A stretch of DNA of 64,000 bases from Hemicordylus capensis (GCF_027244095.1 NC_069658.1:423920687-423984686), one strand, 5' to 3'. Positions 10,023 through 21,499 are shown, numbered from the stretch's first letter. Translations and numbers: made by a program. Notes: generated by a model from the letters alone, not told the origin.

Positions 10023-10242
10023 GGAGATGTGGTGTAATGGTTAGTGTGTCAGGCTGGAACTGGGGAGACCTGGCTTCATATTCTCACTTGGCCATGACTT
10101 TAGGTCAGTTGCTCACTCTCGGCCTAACTTACCTCACACTGTTGTTGTGGATATAAAATGGTGAAGGGAGGCCTACATATGCTTCCCTGACCTCATTGGA
10201 GGAAGAGCAGGGTATACAGTACAAGTAATATACATATATAAA
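10023..10242 (+). mobile_element. Sauria SINE, diverged
   Basis: GGAGATGTGGTGTAATGGTT and TAGTGTGTCAGGCTGGAACT (A-box side) are followed by GAGACCTGGCTTCATATTCT (decayed B box), GCCATGACTTTAGGTCAGTT, GGCCTAACTTACCTCACACT, GTTGTTGTGGATATAAAATG and GGAGGAAGAGCAGGGTATAC. The order is the same as in the SINE at 8331-8556, in the opposite orientation. More substitutions make it the older copy. Confidence 0.8.
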
Positions 10243-11044
10243 TGAAGGGGGAGAGAGAATGGAGGGCTTTGAAAATAAGGATGAGGAGTCTGATTTACTG
10301 TCTACTCTTGTATCCAGCACAATGCAGGGATTTAAAGAAGGGCCATAATTTGATCTGAGAAATGGGATAATTGAATGATTTTGGTAAAAGATTTCTCAAT
10401 AACAGTGAGATGGTTAAGTTTCCTGCATTGAGTGGGTACTTGAACTAGGAGTTGTTCCTTTCAACTCTGAAAGTCAATGATTCTTTGTGACCAAGGAACA
10501 CTAAAGAGGAGAAGATGGATCGAGGTGCAAATGACCTGAGTTTTAAGATTTACAGTTGGAGAGGGACTGTGTTTTTATGTATGTGTGCAGAGAGAAGCAA
10601 CATGACTTAGGGCATGCTGAGTTTGAGAAAGTTATGAAACATCTAGATGGAAATATCAAGACAGGCATGGGATTGGATGGAGGCGGGAAATTCCTGGCAT
10701 GGGATTGGATGGAGGGGGGGGGAATACCAGATATCATCAAGGTATAGGTGGAACTGAAAGCCATGAGATTTGATGAGATCATCCAGGAACTATGTGAGAG
10801 GGAGATAAGAGGGCTGAGAACAGATCCCCAAGGGACCCCAACAGAAAGGGGAAACCAGAAGGGCTTCTTCCTAAAGAAACATTAAATTAGTTTTTAGAAA
10901 GGAAGAAGACAGTCATAAAAATCTAGAACATGGAGTCGAGCAAGAGCAGGTGATCAACTGTTTCAAACAGTTATTAAAGTTTTCTAGGAGGATGAGAAGT
11001 AAAGTATATTTAACAATAATGCAGATGGTGCCGTAATTTTATCA
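10243..11044. other. presumed intron, no feature recognised
   Basis: Purine-rich DNA. A direct repeat of ATGGGATTGGATGGAGG occurs twice near 10668-10715. Confidence 0.4.
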
Positions 11045-11470
11045 CAAACACAGATTGGTTTTAAGAGAGCTCTTAAGGCCCTGGCCCTGTACAGCTACCA
11101 AAAATTGAAAGTCATGGTCTTTGCTAACAGACCAAAGATATTTGAGTATAAATGGCCACACTATTGAGCAAGTTAATTGTTTTAAGTACTTTGGTGTGGT
11201 TTTCCAGGCTTTGGGAACAAAGGCTCAGGCCAATCATGTCATCTCTTCGGCCCAAATAAGTGCTGCAGCCATTCTAAGATTTCATCATGCAAATGGAGGA
11301 AGCTTTCTCCTGGCTATTAAGTTATTTACAGCTAAGCCGCTGGCACAGTTACTTTATGGAGCTCAATTAGGCCCTTATCCTAATTCTGAGTTCCTCGAAA
11401 GAGTCCATCTGGCAAATTATATCTATGTGGCTTTTCATTGGATCTTTTTATATCCCTGGGAGGCCCAATG
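11045..11470 (+). mobile_element. LINE polymerase C-terminal fragment, clade unresolved
   Basis: The frame at 11121-11471 encodes INGHTIEQVNCFKYFGVVFQ, SSAQISAAAILRF and AIKLFTAKPLAQLLYGAQLG. The IEQV-x2-FKYLG motif followed by AKxxxQLLYG is the region after the catalytic motifs of non-LTR reverse transcriptases. The remainder of the enzyme is missing. I cannot settle the clade from this piece. Confidence 0.65.
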
Positions 11471-11534
11471 AAATGTTTAAGCAATGAATTTTGGACATGG
11501 AACAAAGTGATTTAAGTAAGGTGCCTACAGTCTA

Positions 11535-11945
11535 CAGGGCTCTTATTTATATTATTTATTTATCATATTTTATACCACCTATCTGTAAATCTCTAGGTGG
11601 TGTATAAATTACAACATTAAAAAAACAAGTTAAAATACATAAAACATGATAAAAACAATATAAAACAAATTAAAATTCTAATTAAAAGTTTGCAAGAACC
11701 GGAAAATCTTGAGGGTCTTCCTGAAAACAAACAGAGAAGGAGATCCTCTTATTTCAGCAGGGAGCATATTCCAAAGCCCTGGCGCAGCCACAGAGCCACT
11801 CTTAGGCAGACTCCCAATTTTGAGCCAGCACCATATTTGGGTACATTGATTGTGCCCAGATATTGATGGGCCTTCTCAAGGGCCCATTCCAATGCCTTCC
11901 CATTGGCCCTATTAAATACAAAAATATCCCTATTAGCAACATTTT
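11535..11945 (-). repeat. L2/CR1-like LINE 3' fragment
   Basis: TATTTATCATATTTTATACC and ACCTATCTGTAAATCTCTAGG resemble the reverse complement of LINE 3' ends that finish with a GGCGGTATAAATA-type motif (compare 57690-57760). It is followed by GGGAGCATATTCCAAAGCCC and GGGCCTTCTCAAGGGCCC, also found in altered form at 16700-16900 (GGGCAGGGAGTTCCACAGGG). It is an old, antisense fragment. Confidence 0.5.
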
Positions 11946-12175
11946 TGCACATGTGGATCAGGACAGATTGAATCAGTTGGCCATGTTCTACTGTACTGCA
12001 GGGTTGATCTGATTTAAATCAAATTGATTTAAATAACTTCACAGGAGGACTCAGTTTTAATTTTTTTAATTACTAGTCAGGAAGATTCTATTTAATCATC
12101 ATTTTCTATAGAAGTACATTCTTGTTGTCTAATATAACCTTAATACATATTTAGAGATAGATGTGGGTTTCATTT

Positions 12176-12451
12176 TTAGAAGGTAGGTACACACTTTCCA
12201 TAATGCTGTTTCATTCGGGCAACAGGGCCTTGCATTTTATTGTTACACTGTTTGCATTTCACACAAAGGCCTTTCTTACACACAGATACAGGAACTTCAT
12301 TAAAATATTCCCAAATGGGGTCTCTCTCATGGCCTGCTGATGTGATAGATGTTTCCCTTCTGCAATCGGGGATACACTTGGAAAAAGTTTCAAGACTTTT
12401 GATTCTATTCCCCTCCCCATCCTGTGTATTTATATCTGTACTCCTCCTCAT
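12176..12451 (-). pseudogene. BED zinc-finger remnant of a hAT transposase
   Basis: Ninety-one codons with the BED signature: a W in RDPIWEYF, then C-x2-C in VKCKQCNN, and H-x3-C in MKQHYGKC. The BED finger binds DNA ends in hAT transposases and in host genes derived from them. The frame stops soon after the finger, with no dimerisation or RNase H-like domain downstream, so a functional enzyme is excluded. A second, more decayed copy on the + strand lies at 33700-33940 (CAAACAGTGCAACAACGAAATG region). Confidence 0.7.
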
Positions 12452-13224
12452 TGCTCAGATCCACCTAATCCTCCCAAGTCCTCTATCCATTCATTGACCT
12501 TTGTGTTTGCCCGGTGGGGGTGGGGGAAGCAAGGGCTTGACTCTGTGTGCAGAGGCGTATCTAGGGAAAATAGCGCCTAGGGCAAGCACTGAAATTGCGC
12601 TCCCTGTCCAAACATCTGACACCCATCTTTCAGATAACTTTACCATAATATCAGCTGAAAAATACAAGTCAAGCTCCTTAATCTTTTAATATTTCAAAAG
12701 CTATTTAGCAGTGGACATAGCCAGACCAAAAAATGCTAGAAAACTACGAATTTCAGTATGCTGGGGCTCATGAAATATCCAAATACTATGTGGAGGTGTA
12801 CTTGGAAAACTAAACAGAAGTGCCTGTCTGATTCTCTACTATGCATTGTAGCATTGCTATTACATAAGTTTTAAAAATAAATGGAGAATTTGACTTTTCC
12901 CAGATACTCTGAAAATAATTAAAGGATATGCAGAGTAAACTGTTTCACTACTTGGAATATATTCTAGTATTTCAAAAAGACAGTTAAAATGAGAGAAAGA
13001 GAGCAAGAAACTCCCGGTGGGCCTTAATACTAAGGATTTCACACTGATTCAAAGACAAACTCACCATGAAGAGCCATATTATGAAGACATCACATTTAAC
13101 TCACTTATCACAAGAAGCAAAGTAAGAGCAAATGAATACAATCCTACCTCATAAGCTTCAGCTCAGTATTCACAAGCCCTGATTCTCTGTACTTAGTGCC
13201 AAACTAAATATGTGTACAGTGACT

Positions 13225-13225
<1 letters not shown>

Positions 13226-13275
<50 letters not shown>
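13226..13275. repeat. (TA)n microsatellite
   Basis: About 24 TA units inside the nested hAT element. Confidence 0.95.
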
Positions 13276-13282
<7 letters not shown>

Positions 13283-13399
13283 AATTACCTGTAGCCTCTT
13301 TGGGGGGGCTTCCTAAAGGCCATGTGTGGTGGGTCTGCAAAGGTTCCCCCTCCCCCCACTGGCCTCTAGGGCCTCGTAGGGACCATTTGAACATGTGCG

Positions 13400-13560
13400 G
13401 TGGCCATTTTTAATTTTTTTTTAAAATGGCCGCTGAAAACAAAATGGCCACCGTGCATGCTCAAATGGCCTCTGCAAGGCCTGGCATGGCCTAGGGCCTC
13501 ACAGAGGCCATTTGAGCATGCACGGTGGCCATTTTGTTTTTGGCAGCCATTTAAATTTTT
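13400..13560. repeat. palindromic GGCCATTT/AAATGGCC block
   Basis: Repeated arms (CATTTGAACATGTGCGGTGG, GGCCACCGTGCATGCTCAAATG, CATTTGAGCATGCACGGTGG) alternate in orientation and can form at least two stable hairpins. The block belongs to the nested hAT element and accounts for open frames on both strands. Confidence 0.7.
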
Positions 13561-13875
13561 TAAGACTGGCACCCGGGGCACGTGCCCTGCCTACACCACC
13601 TTAGATACGCCACTGCCTGTGTGTTATGCTTGTGTGTGCTTGTGCATGCGCACATGCATGTACACCACCTGCAGAATAAGACTGATTAGGTATGTTATCT
13701 CTCATTCCCATATACTGCTGTTAGCATGTTCACAGAATATAATTAGAAGTTATGATTAATATTTATGATGGTATTTTTGACCTAGTTTCTTTATGAACTA
13801 AAAAAAAATCAATTTAAATTTAAAAAAATCTGATTTAAAATTTAAAAACTGATTTTTTTCAACTCTCTTGTATTG

Positions 13876-15580
13876 TGCTTTTTATTATAAATGAATTACA
13901 CCTCTGATAAAGGATCTTCCAGGTTGATCTGACAAATTTTACATTTGGTTTCTTTTAGAAGGTAAAGAGAACATTCTTATAATGTAGCCAAATTCTGTAT
14001 TTTAGCCTCTAGATCACGCCAAGTAATTGTAGCTCCCCACAAAGGGGAAGCATTTTAGGAAAATATTAAATTCCTCAGGCTTCTATATTTACTGCTTTTT
14101 TAAAAAAAAAACAACCCTGTATGAATACTGGTTAATGCCCACAATAAAGATTTCATGATGATGATGATGATGATGAGATGATGATGATGATGAACTTTGT
14201 TAGCTGCTCCATAACAAACCACACAGCAATGAGATTATCATTGATTATTTTAGTGAGGTCAGTTTTGTTGGGGGTTGAGAGGAGTAGGAGGAAAGTCAAA
14301 ACAGTAGAACTAAGCAGCACTTTCCAGGCGTTTGGAGGCATAAGATAGAAGGAAAATCACACAGCAGTTGATTTTAAAGGATTTCTGTTTTAGAATAAGG
14401 AAAACAGGTGTCCGTTTGAATGCCACGGGGGAGAAACTAGAGGAGTGTGAGAGGATGATGTGTTGGAGAAGAAAGCTAATCCTATTGCAAATAGCAACCA
14501 GGAATTTTGAGGGAATAGGATCAAGGAGGCATTTGGAGGTGTTAAATGAGGAAATGGGGCAATCAGCTTGTCAAATATGGACTGGAACATCTTTCTCCCC
14601 ACCCCAATAATAGTTATGCCCTCACTTTTCTTTTATGCCCTAAGGATAGCAGTTCTGCTTGCAATTATTCTTTTCATGATCTGATAATAGCTTCTTTTCT
14701 GTGCCTCTAAGAGATTCATTCCTTGTCTTTATCATGCTGGTGTGCCAGCCTCCAGGGCTTCAAGGATCTAAGGAGCAAGAGATCATGTTGCCTCCTAACA
14801 GATGCCTTTTGTGCTAATGAGAAAAAACAGGACATTATAATGGAACAAAGCCAGGCCATGGCAAATTTATTTGGATCTAAGAGTCAGCCCAAAAATTCAG
14901 GAGTCAGACAATGGACACTTGACAAAATTACCAGACTCTCTGACAGACATTGTGAAAGGGGAGGGTAAATGAACTTTTCCTTATCCCCTTTACAAGTAAC
15001 ATACTTGGATCAGAAACAGGGCTGCCTGGGACAAATGAAGATTATTAAATAACTCTGCTTCTGAATATCCTAGTCTAGGTGCCAAAGTTATTTTTAAAGC
15101 ATCATGGCTCCTGGGTGCCTGGGATTTGTCAAGCCCTGATCTGTAGTATTCATGAAGGTTCTTGGCCTGTCCAAGACCCTTCCTTTCTCTCTAGGATGAG
15201 AACTTTTCAGCCACACCAGGTAACATCTGATGTACATGGAGACCTCTGGCAACTCTATAGATGGTCAACTCAGGAAGTGCTTTTCAATCATTGCTCTCAC
15301 AGTCTTAAAGTTTAAAATTTGTACTAATTCAAACAAGACAATAATGCATTCTTGGCCTTTGAAATGGGTTTACGGTACTATCTTGCTGACATTCAACGGA
15401 CATCCTCAGGCCATATTATTCTGCGTCTCTGAATACTGCTGTCAAGAGTGGCTCCTTTTTTAATAGGACTGAGAAATGCCAGGCACCTGGTAGTTAACAC
15501 AAATTTGATGTTGGTGGAAATAAATTTGGAACCCCTCCCCCGCCCTTTTTATAATTTTTTTTGCAGAAGGCCACTGATTA
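13876..15580. other. presumed intron, single-copy-like with a GAT microsatellite
   Basis: A (GAT)n tract sits at about 14153-14192. No coding or RNA feature was recognised. An A run of about ten bases lies near 14102. Confidence 0.4.
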
Positions 15581-15624
15581 AATATGTGAAGTCAGCACTG
15601 AAAAAATAATCCTGGTGCCTTTGA

Positions 15625-15965
15625 ATTAGGAACTAGCTGGGCCGGGCACAGAGCATCTGCGCCTCTAGTTTCCCCTGCCCACTCCACGCTGCCACTTTCT
15701 TTCCCAGCCTGCCCACTGCTGCTCTCTTCCCCCGCCTGCCCACTGCTGCCGCTGTTTTCTCCCCCGCCTGCTGCCATTGCCATTTTCTCCCCTTGCCCGT
15801 CCCACCACAGTTTTCTCCCCACCACCATTTTGTCCCCTTCCAGCTGTTTTGTTTCCTGCCTCGCCTCCGGCACTGCTGCTTTCCTCTTCCACTGTCGGCG
15901 CTTGCTCGCGAACCCTCGCAAGAGCTGCCACACATGGGATTAGAAAAGGGTACACCAGAGAGAGT
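15625..15965 (-). repeat. left arm of a long inverted repeat pair
   Basis: The arm starts GAACTAGCTGGGCCGGGCAC, AGAGCATCTGCGCCTCTAGT, and ends near GCTTGCTCGCGAACCCTCGC, AAGAGCTGCCACACATGGGA. The right arm (16385-16610) is its reverse complement with substitutions and a shorter GC-rich middle. The CCGCCTGCCCACTGCTG units explain several overlapping minus-strand open frames. The family is unknown to me. Confidence 0.7.
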
Positions 15966-16055
15966 CCAACATCTGTTCTCAATGAATTGGTAACTAAAAG
16001 GTCATCAATTTATTATAGCATGTTTTCACAGGCTAGAGCCCTCAGATGCAGTGGG

Positions 16056-16150
16056 CCTTTTGTATATCTGATGAAGTAATGTCTAGTTCATGTGATCTTT
16101 TGCTATGATAAATTTTTTGGTTATAAAGTGCCATAGGATTCTTTTTGTTG
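16056..16150 (+). repeat. interspersed repeat end, second copy
   Basis: ATATCTGATGAAGTAATGTC, GCTATGATAAATTTTTTGG and TTATAAAGTGCCATAGGA repeat in order the blocks seen at 678-752. It lies between the two arms of the long inverted repeat. Confidence 0.5.
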
Positions 16151-16384
16151 TGCCGACTAGCACAGCTAACCATTTGGAAATTGTCTGGATGCGCCACAGT
16201 GAACTCTGCTGAGATTCTGCAAGTGTTCTTTTGCTTTGTTTTTTTTATATGGTCAAATACTAACCTAATTTTTGTTTTAAATATTGAAATCTTACCTTTT
16301 CTCATTTGACTCCAAGGCAGCTTACACTTTTAAAAAAGCAATAAAAAAGCAAAGAAAATAAAACACTATCTACCTACCTACCTA

Positions 16385-16610
16385 CCTAAGTCGTTCCCAT
16401 TGCTAATCCCATGCATGGCAGCTCTCACGAGAGTTCGCAAGCAAACTGCCAGCGGGGAGGAGGAAGGCGCTGGTGAACAGGCTTGCGGGTGAAGTGGGAA
16501 AGATGGTGGCGGGAGGGGGGGCGAAAATGGTGGCAGGCGGGGGAAGAAAGCGGTGGGCAAGGGGAGAACTAGAGACACAGATGCTCTACGCCCAGCCCAG
16601 CTAGTTCATG
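16385..16610 (+). repeat. right arm of the long inverted repeat pair
   Basis: GTTCCCATTGCTAATCCCATG, GGCAGCTCTCACGAGAGTTC, GCGGTGGGCAAGGGGAGAAC and GCCCAGCCCAGCTAGTTC pair with the left arm at 15625-15965. It is preceded by four CTAC units at 16371-16386. About 420 bases separate the arms. Confidence 0.7.
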
Positions 16611-16659
16611 TTAATAACTGAAGGCCAGATCAAGAGACAGAGAGGAGTTAAAGACAAAA

Positions 16660-16950
16660 ACATTCTTTCAGCTGGAACAGACGTCTTTATAAGATATTGA
16701 AAAACCATCCAGGAAGGAGATGGCTGCATTTCTCAGGGCAGGGAGTTCCACAGGGTAGGGGCTACAACCAGAAAGCCCCCCCTCCTTCATGGCCACCAGC
16801 TGAGCCTTAGGAGGAAGCACATAGAAGAGGGTTTCAAGTATCTTGGCTCCAACTGTTAAGAGCTTTAAAGGCCAACACCAGCACTTTGAATTGCTCCTGA
16901 AAACCAACTGGTAACCAGTTTAGCCAGAACAGGTGTAATATGTTCCAAGA
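16660..16950 (-). repeat. L2/CR1-like LINE 3' untranslated fragment
   Basis: Blocks such as GGAGATGGCTGCATTTCTCA, GGGAGTTCCACAGGGTAGGG, AGCTTTAAAGGCCAACACCA and CCAACTGGTAACCAGTTTAG resemble, in antisense, LINE 3' sequence. A related block lies at 11700-11900. There is no intact frame. Confidence 0.45.
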
Positions 16951-16959
16951 GTCTTGCAT

Positions 16960-17688
16960 TTGTTAAGACCCTAAGAATATTAAGATATTCTGGATGAGCT
17001 GAATTTGACCCAGCCCTGAGTTTATGACTTCACAGATCTGTAGAATTTATGAATCTGGGTATTCCTGAAGAAGCTGAAACAGAGCTGGTCAGCCATTGTG
17101 AAGTTTAAGTCTTTGGTTCCATGTTTAAATACAGGAATTACCTACAAACAAGCTGGTGCAAGATTGAAGAACTAGCTTTGAGCCTTAGTAAGAAGACTAC
17201 CTTTGATCTGCTGTTCTTTCTCAAGTCCCTTATCTGTGACCTTTTATTCTCTTAACGTTTGCTCTGTAAATCTTTGGAAGCCTTGTAAATGCCATGTTTT
17301 CAGAAGAAAGATGTTCTGTTAAGTAACCCTGTCTGAAGAGCACACATATCGCCTTCCAAAAATGATTTTTTGTTCCCATACCTTGGGTTTTTTTAACATG
17401 CTCTCTAAAAGAGTTAAGGCTTTCCCCCATCCTTATAATACGATTAAAAAAACACAGCCCACCTACAGGAAATCTATCTAGTGAATGTAGGCTAGTAATA
17501 TTTACTATGTTGACTGAACATATCACTGAATATCCCTGGTATGAATTTAAAGTGATACCACTGTGTCCTTAGTAATAATGCATTTAAAAGTTTTAACCTA
17601 CTGATGGAAATGTTTTCATCACACTTCTGGTGGTATTTGGATAGGGCCAAAGAAGTACTTTGTGTGTTCTGCCTCTCATCGTAATGAG
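16960..17688. other. presumed intron, nothing recognised
   Basis: No repeat, RNA or coding signal found. Confidence 0.4.
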
Positions 17689-18120
17689 GATGGGGCCACT
17701 GTTCCCTCTAAGGCGTGCACATGTGCGCACGCTTACAAGTTTTTTTTCCCAGGTTATGGGGAGGGCATCCGTCACGTGATGGGTTTGTCAGCCTCCGCAT
17801 GCTCCAAGACAGGGCCAATCAAAAGTTAGCACATACTCTATCCCCTTCAACCACTCCCTTAGAGACCCAGTTCTGGTCCTGTCTAGCTCCAAGAACGGTC
17901 GTGCCTGCTTTACTGCTACTCTACTTTTCTGTGATCGAGGGGGGGGGAGGAGTTGCTTGTTTCCCAGTATTTTTCCTTTGTCTTGTACCTCGTTCTTGTC
18001 TTCTCCAGTCCTTCCAGTGCTTTTCTCCTTAACCTCCCCCCCCCTTACCGACCTACCTTCCCTCTGGTCCTCCGTTTGCCTAGTTTGTTCCCTCGTGTTG
18101 GTTCCCTTGGTGCAGCTTAA

Positions 18121-20280
18121 ATGGAGATTTCTCACACGGGGGATATGCTTAAGGGATCCCTTTCTGAGGGGCCCCTTTCGGATGGACCTCCGCTGCTGAA
18201 GCGGAGTGCAGCAACGGCTGCTTCGGGAGCCTTGGCCCCGGCCGATTTAACGACTAAGGGAGCTTCGGCCCCGGTTGATCCCCAGAGCGGGAAACTGCCA
18301 GCAAACCTGGGTGGGGCTGAGACGGCTTGTCCGGAGCCCTCTGCAGCCGCGGAGCGACAGCTCAGACCAGGGGAGGAAGGTTCCATTCCCCCTGCTGCTC
18401 CTCAGTCGGGCTCTAAAGCCCTCAAGAAAACAAAACATCTCAAAGACAGCTCCCTGCCGAAGAGAAAGAAAAAGAAACTGAGCGAGGCGAGTTTGGCGCC
18501 ATTGAGTGAACGGCTGCAGTTACGAGCGGTTAGGGCTCAGCAGCCCGCGCAGCCGCTCTGTTCCCTTCCCACCAATAGCGTATCCGCCATTTTGGGAGAG
18601 CTGTTACACGGGGGCACTGGGGAGGCTTTTTCCTCTGCCCTCTCTACGATCGCTCTGGCCTCTGCTTCCCCTGTTGCGGGGGTTTTGACTGTGTCGTCTC
18701 CACTGGCTGTTTCCCTTACGGTGGGGTTGCAAGATCCTGGGCATACACAGACTGCCACCACGGCTCAAGAAACGGCAAGTATTATGGGGCCCCATGGCAA
18801 GATGCTGTCTCCTAAGGAGTTGTTATGGTTGGGCAATTTTGTTAAAAACCAATGTATGGCGGTAGTCTCCCCCTTATTAAGCCAAGTCCCTCCTCAGCTT
18901 GGTTCAGCTTTGGCCCCAGGCTCTCATGTTTCGCCTAATAATGTCTCTCTGCCAGCCCATAGTAATGTGCCTGTTACCATCGCACAGTCAGCTCCGAGTG
19001 CTGTCCCTAGCCGCAGACCTCGGCGTCCCTCCTTTTCTTCCTCTCTGGATTCCAGCCCAGCCAGGAACCGGGTCCCACTTGGGGAACGCGTTTGGTTCGC
19101 CAGGCGCTACAGCAGGAAGCGTATTGGCAGAGACCTTTCTGAGTCTTCCTCCTACGAGGATCTACCCAGACATAAAAAGCAGGGTTCTGGTGGGACTGTT
19201 ACCCAGCCTGGTTCCGCCTTGACTGCTGCTTCGGGCATACCTCCCTCACCCACCATCCAGGCTGTTTCGGCTGTTCCTGTGTCTTCTACTGCTCCACCTC
19301 GGGCTCCTGCCCCAGTTTCCCCAAGGGAGTCCTCCTCAGGTTCAGATAAAGAGGAAGGTGAGTTATCTGATGAGGAGACCCCCACAGAGAAGCCTTCAAC
19401 TACCAGGCTTTTCTCTACTTCTGAATTTGAGATCCTTCTTGCCAAGGCCAAAAGGGCCATTAAAGATGTCACCAAGGAAGGAGGCGGACAGTCCGTCCCA
19501 GGTTTGGATCAAGAGGTGTTCCCATCTACGTCCACTGCCCCTGCTACTGTTCCTTTTCCCTCCCTCTTTAGGGATGTTATGTTAGCTGAATGGGCCACCC
19601 TGGTGGCATCTAAACCAGTTTTCCAATATCCCCCAAAATTGTACACACTTCCACCTGATGTTATGGATATGCTAGCCTTTCCTGTTGTAGATGCACCCGT
19701 GGCCCAATTGGTTTCTGGATCCTTGGTGAATAGAGAGGGAGAGGAGTTCCTAAAGTCCCCGGAAGAGAAGAAAACTGATCATCTACTGCGCAAGATCCAC
19801 GATGGTTCGGCCACCGTTATTAGAGCTTCCACAACGACCTCCATCTTCGCTAGAGCAACGATATTGTGGACCAAAGAGTTGGTTCCCCCAGATAACCTTA
19901 AGTTGAGACAAGGTTTGAACAAAATTGCAAGGGCTTCGGCCCTTATGGCGGATTCTAGCTTGGATTGCCTTCAACATGCCTCTAGGTCCTTGGCTGCTAA
20001 TGTAGCTGTAAGAAGGGGGCTTTGGTTAAGACATTGGAGGGTGGATGCTAAATCCAAGGCCTCATTGGGGGCCACCCCGTTCAAGGGTACCAAGCTCTTT
20101 GGGGAGTCTCTTGATTCAGTATTGGTGGAAACCCACGATAAGAAAAAGGCCATGCCGGGAGGTCGTTCCGACCATAGGCGGCCCTTTCGGGGGGGCGGAC
20201 AAGGGTTTCAGAATTCCTTTCGTTCTTACCGCTCCTATAACCGATTTAACTCCCAGGTGCCCGAGATGGATTCAGAGACC
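18121..20280 (+). pseudogene. DIRS gag-like region (fossil)
   Basis: The first part of the element's long open frame is rich in Pro, Ser, Ala and basic clusters (KRKKKKLSE, an RRPRRP block). A more conserved stretch follows around 19.5-20.1 kb (WATLVASKPVFQYPPKLY, LRQGLNKIARASALMADSS). This position and composition match the Gag-like product of DIRS elements, which has no firm structural assignment. It is a component of the fossil element and not a host gene. Confidence 0.7.
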
Positions 20281-20399
20281 GTGAGTTGCATGCAAGCCAA
20301 AGCAGATCCGGCTGGCGCCAATCCTGGTCCTTCAAGAACAGAGGTTCTGGCAAGGGCAGATTTGGGGGGTTCCCGTCCATCCAGTCTAAACAGAACCGC

Positions 20400-21320
20400 A
20401 AGTAATGGCTATCCGTCGGTGGGAGGTCGACTGGGCGTGTTTTCTCAGGCCTGGTTGAACTCCACTACAGATCGTTGGGTGAGACAAACCATCTCTCAAG
20501 GCTACCTCATCGATCTCTGGGCAACTCCCCCCGATTTTTTCTTCGAGACTCCTCTCTCGAGTTGCGCAATGAAGAGAGAATTGATGGAGCTTGCCATTCG
20601 TCACCTTCTGGACATCCGGGCCATAGAGCCCATTCCAGTGACAGACAATCCAGAAGGGGTGTTCTCACGCCTATTCCTGGTCCCCAAGAAGGACGACTCC
20701 TGGCGCGCTATCCTGGACCTGAAACGCCTGAATCGTTTTGTTCGAAAAAAGTCCTTCAGGATGGAATCCTTCAGATCCATCAAAGCTGCAGTCCTCCCCG
20801 GGGACTGGCTGGCATCACTCGACTTGTCCGAAGCATACTTGCATATGCCCATTCACATCCTTTCTCGCCGCTATCTCCGATTCGCTTACAACCACAAGTG
20901 GTACCAGTACAGGGCTCTTCCATTCGGCCTCTCCTCGGCCCCCCGGGTCTTTACCAAATTGATGGCGGCGGTGATTGCACGGATACGGCAGGAGGGCATC
21001 CATTCTTATCCGTATCTCGACGACGTGATGCTTCGATCAGAGTCTTCCGCCCAGGCGAGGAAGGATGTGGTTCGGGCGGTTCAGCTAATAGAGGACCACG
21101 GTTTCATCATCAACAAAGCAAAGAGTCATCTGCTACCTTCTCAGAGGTTGATCCACTTGGGTGTCCTTTTCAATACCCTTTCGGCCACGGTGAGCCTGCC
21201 AGAGGAACGGCGGGAGAAGCTACGTACCTCCTTGACTCCTTATCTCAACAGGAAGAAGGCTCCTCTCTCACAGCTGGCACACGTCCTGGGTCTTATGATC
21301 TCCTGCCTAGACTGCGTCCC
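20400..21320 (+). pseudogene. DIRS reverse-transcriptase region (fossil)
   Basis: Motifs in order: FSRLFLVPKKDDSWRAILDL, LASLDLSEAYLHMPIH, YRALPFGLSSAPRVFTKL and SYPYLDDVML, the last with the YxDD catalytic signature. The ALPFGLSSAPRVFTK string and the KKDDSWR block are typical of DIRS rather than of LINE or Gypsy polymerases. This part copies the element RNA into DNA in the family. Confidence 0.85.
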
Positions 21321-21499
21321 TTGAGCCAGATGGCATTCCAGGTCACTACAGTGGCTCCTTCTTCCTCACCAAGAGTCCATTATGGAGAAACATCCGTTGT
21401 GCATCCGGATCCCCCGTACAGTACAAAAGTCCTTTCGTTGGTGGCTCTCACCGGCGATAAAGAAGGGGGTCTCCCTTCACACTCCAGACAAGGTGATCG

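Larger units (their letters stand above)
12550..13615. mobile_element. nested hAT-type element with 8-bp target duplication
   Basis: The left end CAGAGGCGTATCTAGGG and right end CTTAGATACGCCACTG are inverted. The flanks TCTGTGTG (12542-12549) and CCTGTGTG (13616-13623) differ at one position. The last 250 bases form strong local palindromes built from GGCCATTTGAGCATGC-type arms and CAAAATGGCC. It carries a (TA)n tract and no recognisable protein. It is younger than the BED-finger hAT copy it interrupts. Confidence 0.85.
11999..13867 (-). mobile_element. hAT element with BED zinc finger, split by a second hAT element
   Basis: The left terminus CAGGGTTGATCTGATTT matches the terminus of the related copy at 33571-34183, where the inverted partner is AAATCAGATCAACCCTG. 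The decayed right end (TTTTTTCAACTCTC) and the flanking octamers CTGTACTG (11991-11998) and TTGTATTG (13868-13875, two transitions apart) fit a hAT insertion. On the minus strand 12176-12451 encodes ERDPIWEYFNEV and VKCKQCNNKMQGPVARMKQH. That is a BED finger (C-x2-C ... H-x3-C) of the kind at the N-terminus of hAT transposases. The hAT catalytic domain is absent. The element at 12550-13615 is inserted into it. Confidence 0.75.

Noticed and set aside
11121-11471. Host gene exon
   Set aside because: The peptide has LINE polymerase motifs (IEQV-x2-FKY, AK-x4-QLLYG) and lacks splice sites.
12176-12451. Host ZBED-type gene
   Set aside because: The BED finger is isolated, lies within hAT termini and lacks any downstream domain or splice-joined exon.
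15592-15993. Overlapping open frames of 66-113 codons on both strands
   Set aside because: They follow from GC-rich repeated units in the long inverted repeat arm and have low complexity.
18121-21324. Very long open frame (over 1000 codons) as a host gene
   Set aside because: It carries DIRS gag-like and reverse-transcriptase sequence and lies between DIRS inverted termini, so it is part of the mobile element.
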